Below, in pieces: positions 43,110-50,266 of a stretch of 60,565 nucleotides of DNA. Location of the stretch: contig CAKOXV010000009.1 in the NCBI GenBank assembly GCA_934130355.1, forward strand, positions 1 to 60,565, written 5' to 3'. Below the pieces are notes generated by a model. The model was not told where the DNA came from, did not search any database, and saw nothing but the letters and a program-made list of their open reading frames with translations. Numbering within the stretch: position 1 is the first letter of the stretch; each line of letters opens with the position of its first letter. This stretch comes from an uncultured Clostridia bacterium. GTDB lineage: Bacteria > Bacillota > Clostridia > TANB77 > CAG-508. The translations under genes were made by a program, and so were the position numbers.

Positions 43110-43245
43110 AATGTACAAATGTTAATTTTACAAATGATAATTGTACAAAAGATAATTATACTAAAGCTAATGTTACAGAAGATGATTATACAAGAGATAA
43201 TTACACTAAAGACAATTGTACAAAAGTTGATTATACAAAAGAAAA
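43110..43245 (+). repeat. Degenerate 15-bp tandem repeat
   Basis: Seven to nine units of about 15 bp with the pattern ATTATACAAAAGATA (variants ATTGTACAAAAGATA, ATTACACTAAAGACA). In one frame the units would read (N/D)-Y/C-T-K-D, but that frame has no start codon and an upstream stop. It lies between the metallopeptidase-like gene and a terminator. Confidence 0.8.
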
Positions 43246-43272
43246 AAGTCGGTTTCAAAACCGACTTTTTTT
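43243..43272. terminator. Bidirectional terminator
   Basis: AAAGTCGGTTT pairs with AAACCGACTTT and is flanked by A and T runs. Confidence 0.9.
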
Positions 43273-44518
43273 ATTGTAAATATTCAATTATTGAATCTGT
43301 TGCATCTCTACCAGAACGTGCTGCATAAGCAACAGTTCCTTTCGCTCCTGCTATTTCACCACCTGCAAAAATTTTAGGTTCTGAAGTTCTATTTTTTTCA
43401 TCTATATCTATATATCCCCATTTATTTAATTTTAGTCCTAAATCCTTTACAAAGTCTTCTGGTTTAGTTCCAAGTGCAGTTACAATATAATCCACATCAA
43501 TTATATAATTACTTCCTTCTATATTTACTGGACTTTTTCTGTCCTCTCCTTCTTTTTGTATAAGTTCTGTTTTTATCAACTCTATTTTTTCGACTTTTCC
43601 ATCTCCTAATATTTTTACAATATTATTTTGAAATAAAAATTCTATTCCTTCTTGCTTTGCTTCCTTTATTTCCTTAGGTTCTGCAGGCATTTGTTCTTCT
43701 GCTCTTCTATAAATTATTTTTACCTCTTTTGCTCCTAGTCTTTTTATAGTTCTTGCACAATCCATTGCAACATTTCCACCACCAATGACTGCCACACATT
43801 TATTAGTATAATCTGGGTGATTTTGTTTTTCTAGCAATTGATTTCCAGGTAGTACACCTTCTAGCTCTTCTCCCTCAACACCTAGTTTAGTTGTTATATT
43901 GGCCCCAAAAGATAAAAATATTGCATCATACTCTTTTTTTAAATACTCTAGATTTAAATTTTTCCCAAGTTCTTGATTATATTTAATTTCAAGTCCAAGA
44001 TTTATAATTTTTTGAATAGTTTGTTTTACAATCTCTTTTGGTAATCTAAATTCTGGTATTCCATGAACTAAGAGTCCTCCTAAATAATCATATTTTTCAT
44101 ATATTGTAACACTATATCCTTTTTTTAATAAAAACGCTGCTGCCGTAAGTCCTGCAGGTCCTCCTCCTATGATTGCTATTTTTTTATTCTGACTATTTTT
44201 TACTGGTTCTGCTATTTCATAATTTTCTTTAATCGCTATATCTCCCACATAAGCTTCTAGTTCCCCTATGCTCACAGGAAATGACTTAATCCCTCTTACA
44301 CATGAGCCTTGGCATTGTTTCTGATGTGGGCAAATTCTTCCGCAAATTGCTTCTAATACTGTTGTTTCAGATAATATTTGATACGCTTTTTCATAGTCTT
44401 CTTCTTTTATTGCTTTTATAAAACCTGGTATGTTATTTTCTAAAGGACATCCCTTATTTGAACATGGTTTTGATGGACAATTTAAGCAATAATTTATTTT
44501 TTCTTTTATATCTTCCAT
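43271..44518 (-). CDS. FAD-dependent NAD(P) oxidoreductase, GltD (glutamate synthase small subunit)-like
   Basis: A 415-aa member of the GltD/NADPH-dependent glutamate synthase beta-chain family. Residues 1-95 hold the Fe-S cluster cysteines (CLNCPSKPCSNKGCPLENNIP and CGRICPHQKQCQGSC). The FAD motif IIGGGPAGLTAAAFLLKKGY follows near 115, and the NAD(P) motif VAVIGGGNVAMDCARTIKRLG near 240. AGGEIAGAKGTVAYAARSG near the end contacts FAD. No gltB-like large subunit is adjacent, so it may serve another electron acceptor, as free-standing GltD-like proteins do. Confidence 0.92.
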   Translation of the reverse strand: MEDIKEKINYCLNCPSKPCSNKGCPLENNIPGFIKAIKEEDYEKAYQILSETTVLEAICGRICPHQKQCQGSCVRGIKSFPVSIGELEAYVGDIAIKENYEIAEPVKNSQNKKIAIIGGGPAGLTAAAFLLKKGYSVTIYEKYDYLGGLLVHGIPEFRLPKEIVKQTIQKIINLGLEIKYNQELGKNLNLEYLKKEYDAIFLSFGANITTKLGVEGEELEGVLPGNQLLEKQNHPDYTNKCVAVIGGGNVAMDCARTIKRLGAKEVKIIYRRAEEQMPAEPKEIKEAKQEGIEFLFQNNIVKILGDGKVEKIELIKTELIQKEGEDRKSPVNIEGSNYIIDVDYIVTALGTKPEDFVKDLGLKLNKWGYIDIDEKNRTSEPKIFAGGEIAGAKGTVAYAARSGRDATDSIIEYLQ

Positions 44519-44532
44519 TTTTTCTTCATTCC

Positions 44533-45096
44533 TTATTTATTTTTTAGTTCATCATATTTTTTCATAACTAATTGTAAATCTTTAATAAAATCAATTTTTT
44601 TATTTTCATCTCTTAACAATGCTGCTGGGTGCCATGTTGGCAAATATAATATTCCTTTCTTTTCTACCCATTTTCCTCTACTGGCAGTAATTCCGTATTC
44701 TTTACCTAAAATGTTTTTTAATGCAACACTACCAAGTAAAACTATAATTTTGGGTTTTACTAGAATAACTTGATTTCTTAAATAGTTTAAACATGCTGCA
44801 GCTTCATCATCTTCTGGATTTCTATTTGAAGGAGGTCTACATTTTACTATATTTGCTATATATACTTCTTCTCTTTTTAATCCAATTGTTTCAAAAGCCA
44901 TATTCATTAGTTTTCCTGCTTTTCCTACAAAAGGTTCTCCTTGCATATCTTCATCTGCACCTGGTCCTTCACCAATAAACATTAAATCAGCAGTTTTATT
45001 TCCTGTTCCAAAAACCACATTATTTCTTGTTTGGCATAATCTACATTTTCTACATTGTTTATTATCTGCTTCTAGTTGTTCCCAATTATCGTACAT
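44533..45096 (-). CDS. Uracil-DNA glycosylase, family 4 (Fe-S)
   Basis: A 187-aa type-4 UDG that removes uracil from DNA. Cluster cysteines appear as CRKCRLC near the N-terminus and CRPPSNRNP and CLNYLRN later. Motif A is FIGEGPGADEDMQGEPFVGKAGKL, and the C-terminal motif is YLPTWHPAALLRDE. Length is typical. It lies 14 bp upstream of the GltD-like gene in the transcription order, and after tatD, forming a small repair and housekeeping operon. Confidence 0.95.
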   Translation of the reverse strand: MYDNWEQLEADNKQCRKCRLCQTRNNVVFGTGNKTADLMFIGEGPGADEDMQGEPFVGKAGKLMNMAFETIGLKREEVYIANIVKCRPPSNRNPEDDEAAACLNYLRNQVILVKPKIIVLLGSVALKNILGKEYGITASRGKWVEKKGILYLPTWHPAALLRDENKKIDFIKDLQLVMKKYDELKNK

Positions 45097-45113
45097 ATCT
45101 GCTCCTTTTATAA

Positions 45114-45902
45114 TTATTTTGAAATTCCAAAAATTTTCATTGCATTTTTATATGTAATTTCTGCTACCTCTTCTAAGGGCATCCCTTTAATATCTGCAAT
45201 TTTTTGTGCAACATATTTTACATTTCTGCAATCATTTCTTTTTCCTCTGTTTGGCTCTGGTGATAGATATGGGCTATCTGTTTCAATCAAAATCTTATCT
45301 AATGGTACCATTTGTACACATACATCTGCATTTTTCGTATTTTTAAATGTTATTGGACCTGCAAATGAAATATAAAATCCTATTTCTAAAGCTTGTCTTA
45401 TCAATTCTTGGTTCAATTGACAACAATGAAAAATTCCCTTTTTATTAACAGGATGTTTTTTTAGGATTTCTATTGTATCAATATAAGCATCTCTTGAATG
45501 GATTACTATTGGTAAATCTAATTTATTTGCCAATTCAATTTGTTTGATAAAAGCTTCTTGTTGTAATGTTTTATTTTCTTTATTCCAATAATAATCTAAG
45601 CCAATTTCTCCAATTGCTACTAACTTTTTTGTATTATTTAATTCCACAATTTCAGAAATTTCAGAGATATCTTTCCACAATTCTTCTTCAGATTGTGGAA
45701 TATCATTAGGTGAAATCCCACAAATTGAATAAATAAATTCATATTTTTTTGACATTTCTAATGAGTGCAAAGATGAAGCTATATTATATCCTGCACACAC
45801 AAATTTAGTTATTCCTTGATTATATGTATCTTCTATTATTTGTTCTCTATCTATATCAAACTTTTCATCATTATAATGTGAATGTGAATCAAAAAATTCC
45901 AT
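45114..45902 (-). CDS. TatD family metal-dependent hydrolase
   Basis: A 262-aa TIM-barrel DNase of the TatD family. Metal ligands are in place: DSHSHYND (HxH), AIGEIGLDYYWN (Glu), PIVIHSRDA (His), GIFHCCQ (His) and LIETDSPYLSPEPNRG (Asp). The usual GxHPHD phrase after the third strand is GISPND here, so both its histidines are replaced. This is a departure from typical members, though not in the metal site. It is 2 bp from acpS. Confidence 0.93.
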   Translation of the reverse strand: MEFFDSHSHYNDEKFDIDREQIIEDTYNQGITKFVCAGYNIASSLHSLEMSKKYEFIYSICGISPNDIPQSEEELWKDISEISEIVELNNTKKLVAIGEIGLDYYWNKENKTLQQEAFIKQIELANKLDLPIVIHSRDAYIDTIEILKKHPVNKKGIFHCCQLNQELIRQALEIGFYISFAGPITFKNTKNADVCVQMVPLDKILIETDSPYLSPEPNRGKRNDCRNVKYVAQKIADIKGMPLEEVAEITYKNAMKIFGISK

Positions 45903-45904
45903 AT

Positions 45905-46279
45905 TTACTTCTCCTTATAAATTACCACATTTGCAATAGCATAACTCTTGCAGTGTGAAATACTTATATCTATCCCATCTAAAATTATATTATCTTTTAA
46001 TAAATTCACATAAGGTCTACCATTTTCATCATTAAGAATCTCTATTTCTTTCCACTCTATGTCATAATTGCTTTCTAAAAATTGTGATATTGCTTTAAAT
46101 ACCGCTTCTTTTGCTGCAAATCTTGCAGCATAATGCTGATATTTTTGTGCTTTTTTGCTTTCACAATATTCAATTTCCTTTTTAGTATAAACTCTTTCGC
46201 AAAACTTTCCATCTGTTTCTTCTATGCTTTGTTTTATTCGTTCTATTTCTATTATATCTGTTCCTGTTTTTATTTTCAT
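45905..46279 (-). CDS. acpS: Holo-[acyl-carrier-protein] synthase
   Basis: AcpS transfers 4'-phosphopantetheine to acyl carrier protein. The 124-aa protein has the two family motifs GTDIIEIERIKQS (Mg2+ Asp) and YAARFAAKEAVFKAI (Glu, Lys). ISISHCKSYAIANVV near the end completes the fold. The ATG at 46279 with an ACGGAGGAACT site is chosen; the open frame has 15 more codons upstream that overlap a hairpin. Confidence 0.95.
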   Translation of the reverse strand: MKIKTGTDIIEIERIKQSIEETDGKFCERVYTKKEIEYCESKKAQKYQHYAARFAAKEAVFKAISQFLESNYDIEWKEIEILNDENGRPYVNLLKDNIILDGIDISISHCKSYAIANVVIYKEK

Positions 46280-46290
46280 AGTTCCTCCGT

Positions 46291-46334
46291 AAAAATTAAC
46301 CATCGTTGAAATCTTACTTTTCATCGATGGCTAA
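46291..46334 (-). terminator. Weak hairpin between the 409-aa gene and acpS
   Basis: Minus-strand CCATCG pairs with CGATGG and is followed by a short T run. Confidence 0.5.
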
Positions 46335-46341
46335 AATCATA

Positions 46342-47571
46342 TTATTTAGGTAAAAACCATATATTTATTATATTCATAACTAATGTAATTAATAGTAGTA
46401 ATACAATTATCATATTGTTTCTAGCACTTTTTTCAATATTTTTTTCTTTATATAAAATATCATATTTATTTTTAGCATCAAGATATGAACTTTTTAATTC
46501 TAACACATCTTTTAGATACTGATACAACAATGAACCTGTATCTTCAGATGTTACTTCATTTATCCATAAGTCTTCTGTTGCTCTAATAAATTCTTTTCTA
46601 GTTCTATTTAAACTTATACCTTGTGTAAAATCTAAGTTTATTTTTCTTAAGTATATCTTTGTATATATTGCTAATATATATGTATATAAATATTGTTCCT
46701 CAAATTCTTTAGGAAGTATTGTGTAATTATTCATTTCACAACTTGAACTAAACAATGTTACACCTTGTTTAGTAATTCCTAATTTTGCATATTTCCATTT
46801 AGAAATAACTTTCATATTTTCTTTTTCATAACTTATGTTATTATCATTAGGAAGTATATTTAAAAATTTTATATATGTATTACTAATTCTTTCAAATTCA
46901 TTTGTATTATTCCAATTTTCTTGGTCTATACATGCATATGAATATGTTAAAAATCTTTCTGTATCAATCTCTAATTTTATAGATTCAGTGCTTGGTCCTG
47001 TTAACTCTTCTATAAATTCTTTAAAAGACTTTACATCTTCAAAGCTATCTGTTTGAATTCTTATATTATCATAATTGTTTAAATTGGTAAATTCTTGATT
47101 TATATCTCTAAACTTATAATTAAAATTTAATAAATCAGCAAATTTATCACTTTCTTCTATATTTGTTTTTATACACAAAAAACATATTCCTGTATTAAAA
47201 CATATTATTTCAATTTTAGGTACTTTAAAAAATATTCCATTTCTTTCAGAAATTTTTCCTTGTATATCTTTTGTTATTGTATATTCAAAAATTGTACATG
47301 GATTTTTAGCTAATATTGCAGCTTTTGTGTCTAATGGTAACTCATCTAATTTTGCTAATTTAGTTTTGCTCCAATTAAAACTATTGAACATATAATTTCT
47401 TACTCTATGTGAAAAGTATGAATATATATCTAAATCTTTATCTTTTCTGAATATTTTTAATTTACAATTTTGAGTTTTTAACATTTTTAATAAATATTTT
47501 GTATATTTACTTTCCTTAATAGCGAAAGGATATATAAAGTACGTATATTGGTATTTTGTCTTTAGCTCCAT
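46342..47571 (-). CDS. Hypothetical tail-anchored protein
   Basis: Unrecognised 409-aa protein. It is soluble for most of its length, with one membrane segment at the very C-terminus (NNMIIVLLLLITLVMNIINIWFLPK), preceded by a helical stretch (YLDAKNKYDILYKEKNIEKSARN). This is a tail-anchor layout with the bulk in the cytoplasm. It is 12 bp from the WG-repeat gene upstream, whose product is an exported-face protein, so the two may act across the membrane together. Confidence 0.7.
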   Translation of the reverse strand: MELKTKYQYTYFIYPFAIKESKYTKYLLKMLKTQNCKLKIFRKDKDLDIYSYFSHRVRNYMFNSFNWSKTKLAKLDELPLDTKAAILAKNPCTIFEYTITKDIQGKISERNGIFFKVPKIEIICFNTGICFLCIKTNIEESDKFADLLNFNYKFRDINQEFTNLNNYDNIRIQTDSFEDVKSFKEFIEELTGPSTESIKLEIDTERFLTYSYACIDQENWNNTNEFERISNTYIKFLNILPNDNNISYEKENMKVISKWKYAKLGITKQGVTLFSSSCEMNNYTILPKEFEEQYLYTYILAIYTKIYLRKINLDFTQGISLNRTRKEFIRATEDLWINEVTSEDTGSLLYQYLKDVLELKSSYLDAKNKYDILYKEKNIEKSARNNMIIVLLLLITLVMNIINIWFLPK

Positions 47572-47583
47572 TTTTTTCTCTCC

Positions 47584-49092
47584 TTATTTTTCACAATAAT
47601 AGTTCATATTAAGGTCTTCTCCTAAGTGCCATTTACCTATAAAATCTATTTTTAGATTATTTTCTAAATTATATTTTGGTTCAATTACTATTTTTCCTTC
47701 TTTATCTATTGAACCCCATAAGCCATTTTGTTTTACTGCCACATATCCATAATCATTTTGTTCTGTAGCATCATCATATATATAATCTACTACTACATTT
47801 CCTCTTTTATCTACATAACCATATTTTCCATCTTTTTTACTTAAAAATAATGTATTACTTTTAAGTATTTCTGTATTTGATTTTTCTTCACATTTAAAGT
47901 TGTAGTATTTATATTGGTCTCCAATTCTCATTCTTAAATAAGATTTGTCAGTGTTGCATTCTGATAATATTCCTGTTATTTTTACGTTGAAACTTGTATC
48001 TATAATTGATGTGTTATATTCTTCATCTTCTGCTAAATATAATTTAGCTTTTTCATTATATGTGATTCCTGTATATTTGAATTCTAACTTTATATTTTGT
48101 TCTTTATCAATTATACCATATTTGTCATCTTGTTTTGCAATGTATATGCCTTTTTCTGCTTCATTTAAATACTGATATTTAGCATCAATTGTTGTTTCTC
48201 CACTTAAATTCATTTCACCATATAAATTGTCTTTTACAAATATTATTCCATTTGATGTTGCACTTTTTATATCATCAAACCCATTTTCTATTATAGTATT
48301 TCCTTTTGAATCTACTAGTTTTTGTTTTCCATCTTCTTTTACTAAATAATATTCACCTAAGTTTATATCTGAAATCTCATCATATTTGTTTTCTAATATT
48401 TGTTTTTTAGTAGTACTTACTACTCCATATTTTGCGTCTTCATTTTCTGTTATATATCCATTTTTATATGTGCTTCCTATACTTTTAATATCTATATAGT
48501 TTGCATCTATTATAATTCCACCATTGTCATTTACTAATCCGATTTTATTATCTTTTTTTATTATGATACTGTTTTCCACTCCATCTAATACATTGATTTC
48601 ATCATATTCTGCAGGTAAAACTTGTTTTCCGTTAAGATTAATCAATCCGTATTTTCCATCTTTGCTTATTTTTAGTACTTTTTGTTCATACCACACATTG
48701 CCATTTTCATCTATATTTTCTAATGGTTCTATTTTTTCATATTCTGTTAATATTTGCTCATTCTTGCTGTTTAATGCCTTTGTTTGATATGTTCCTGTTT
48801 CTTCATTTATATTATATGTACATAAAAATACATCTTTTGTCTTATCTGGAATTACTATCATTTCTTGGTAACTTGGTATTATAACTTCATCACCATCTTG
48901 GTTTATTACTCCCCATTTGTTGTTTGCATATAATGTAAAATATTCATAATCTTTGTTTATCTTTTCTCTTTCTTTTAGTACATTTTTTATTATAAATATA
49001 AACATTACTACAACTGCTATTGCTATAAACACGGCAAACACTTTTTGATAATTCAGTTTGCCTTCTGTTTCATATCTTTTTCCTCTACTCAT
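47584..49092 (-). CDS. WG-repeat protein, membrane-anchored
   Basis: A 502-aa extracytoplasmic protein with an N-terminal membrane segment (VFAVFIAIAVVVMFIFII) and about nine WG (KWG) repeats: NKWGVINQDGDEVIIPSY, GKYGLINLNGKQVLPAEYDE, NKIGLVNDNGGIIIDANY, DKYGIIDKEQNIKLEFKY, GKYGYVDKRGNVVVDYIYD and GLWGSIDKEGKIVIEPKY. WG repeats fold as beta-propeller-like units of unknown ligand. The ATG at 49092 is preferred because AAAGGAATGAA precedes it, as at other starts in this window. It is likely co-transcribed with the tail-anchored gene. Confidence 0.9.
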   Translation of the reverse strand: MSRGKRYETEGKLNYQKVFAVFIAIAVVVMFIFIIKNVLKEREKINKDYEYFTLYANNKWGVINQDGDEVIIPSYQEMIVIPDKTKDVFLCTYNINEETGTYQTKALNSKNEQILTEYEKIEPLENIDENGNVWYEQKVLKISKDGKYGLINLNGKQVLPAEYDEINVLDGVENSIIIKKDNKIGLVNDNGGIIIDANYIDIKSIGSTYKNGYITENEDAKYGVVSTTKKQILENKYDEISDINLGEYYLVKEDGKQKLVDSKGNTIIENGFDDIKSATSNGIIFVKDNLYGEMNLSGETTIDAKYQYLNEAEKGIYIAKQDDKYGIIDKEQNIKLEFKYTGITYNEKAKLYLAEDEEYNTSIIDTSFNVKITGILSECNTDKSYLRMRIGDQYKYYNFKCEEKSNTEILKSNTLFLSKKDGKYGYVDKRGNVVVDYIYDDATEQNDYGYVAVKQNGLWGSIDKEGKIVIEPKYNLENNLKIDFIGKWHLGEDLNMNYYCEK

Positions 49093-49215
49093 ATAGTTGT
49101 TCATTCCTTTCATAAGGTTTTTAAGTCTATTTTATGATTATATTATTCTACAATGTATAATATATCACAAAATATTTTAGGTTACAAGTAATTTTTGAAT
49201 TTATATGCAAAAATG

Positions 49216-49619
49216 GTTACAAGTTAATGCTTGAAAATCACAACATCATGCTAAAGCCCCACTAAAACGCTTGGAGCCATACATATATATTAAAAACATT
49301 TCAAATTTTGGACAAGCTAAACTTTCGTATAAAATCTAAAAGTACAACCCAAGCCTCTTTCACTTAGTCCAAAAATGAATATGTTACTATGGAATAAGGC
49401 AAAGACCCACTATGGGGATGACCCTAGCTATGTTTTTGCCATGGAATAGTAATATATTCATTTTTGACGTGAACATTCCTCGCTTTGTACTTTAAGATTT
49501 TCTATACTCAAGTTTAGATGCACAAAATTTTCCATTATTTAATATATATGTATGGCTCCAAGCGTTTTAGTGGGGCTTTAGCATGATGTTGTAATTTTCA
49601 AGCAATTGACTTGTAACAA
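49216..49619. repeat. Long palindromic intergenic element, copy D
   Basis: Complete copy in reverse orientation. The core runs from 49278 (CATACATATATATTAAAAAC) to 49554 (TATATATGTATG). Arms of about 60 bp are inverted copies of each other: perfect for 35 or more bp (for example ATGCTAAAGCCCCACTAAAA), then with scattered mismatches out to GTTACAAGT(T/C)AAT. The tip is the ACCCACTATGGGGATGACCC class. It fills the gap between the WG-repeat gene and the gene at 49653. Confidence 0.92.
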
Positions 49620-49621
49620 AA

Positions 49622-49652
49622 AATGATACCTTTTTAGGTACCATTTTCATTC
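49622..49652 (-). terminator. Terminator of the gene at 49653
   Basis: Minus-strand AATGGTACC pairs with GGTATCATT and is followed by T6, abutting element D. Confidence 0.85.
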
Positions 49653-50030
49653 TTATGCACTTTGTTGTTTTCCTTTTTTATATTCTGCAATTTTCTCTTC
49701 TTTAATTTTTATTGATTTTTTAATCTCTTCAATCTGTTTATCATACAATTGGCACAATGCATCTATTTGTTCTTCAGTTAAATCACTTTCTCCAATTTCT
49801 CCTCTGCGATATCTTGTTTGAAGATCTAAAAGTCTTGTTTCTTCAGTTTCAGTCATTTTTATTGACTCTTTAAAACTATTATTTCCTTCTTTTTCATTAG
49901 ATACATCTTCAACAACAGTATTCTCCACATTGCTTTTTTTGCCAAATAAGTTTTTGAAAAAGTTTTTTATTTTACTAAATAAGCCTTCATTTTTTTCAAC
50001 TAAATTTTTTTCTTGAGTATTTTCTTCCAT
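49653..50030 (-). CDS. Hypothetical small charged protein
   Basis: Unrecognised 125-aa protein. An amphipathic basic/aromatic helix (GLFSKIKNFFKNLFGKK) near the N-terminus is followed by a linker and a coiled coil (ETEETRLLDLQTRYRRGEIGESDLTEEQIDALCQLYDKQIEEIKK). The amphipathic helix resembles those of the 147-aa protein at 17920 and the protein at 52906. The three may be related membrane-touching small proteins. It is 33 bp downstream of a 44-aa gene. Confidence 0.6.
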   Translation of the reverse strand: MEENTQEKNLVEKNEGLFSKIKNFFKNLFGKKSNVENTVVEDVSNEKEGNNSFKESIKMTETEETRLLDLQTRYRRGEIGESDLTEEQIDALCQLYDKQIEEIKKSIKIKEEKIAEYKKGKQQSA

Positions 50031-50063
50031 AATCCTATCTCCTATTTTTAAATTTCTTTTGTT

Positions 50064-50198
50064 TTATATTGTTTGTTGAGTTTCTTGTTCAAGTTTATTT
50101 AATTCTCTTCCTAAATCATTATCATTTTCTTGTAATAATTTTGCCAAAATTCTTTTTTCTTCTAGCTCAACCCATTTACGTGCTTTTGTATTTTCCAT
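50064..50198 (-). CDS. Small hypothetical protein (44 aa)
   Basis: Starts MENTKARKWVELEEKRILAK with a GGGAGG ribosome site 9 nt upstream. The product is a single charged helix ending in QETQQTI. It lies between spoIIE and the 125-aa gene, in the same direction. Family unknown. Codon use is normal for the window, which supports a real gene. Confidence 0.65.
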   Translation of the reverse strand: MENTKARKWVELEEKRILAKLLQENDNDLGRELNKLEQETQQTI

Positions 50199-50266
50199 GT
50201 TTTTTTCCTCCCATTAAACTTCTATAATTGAATTATATACTATAACATTTTTAATTTCAATAAATT

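Noticed and set aside
43101..43328. Plus-strand 75-codon frame after the metallopeptidase-like gene
   Set aside because: It is the 15-bp repeat read in one frame, continues through a terminator and has no ribosome site.
9629..49619. Palindromic element as a retron RNA
   Set aside because: No reverse transcriptase gene is adjacent to any copy.
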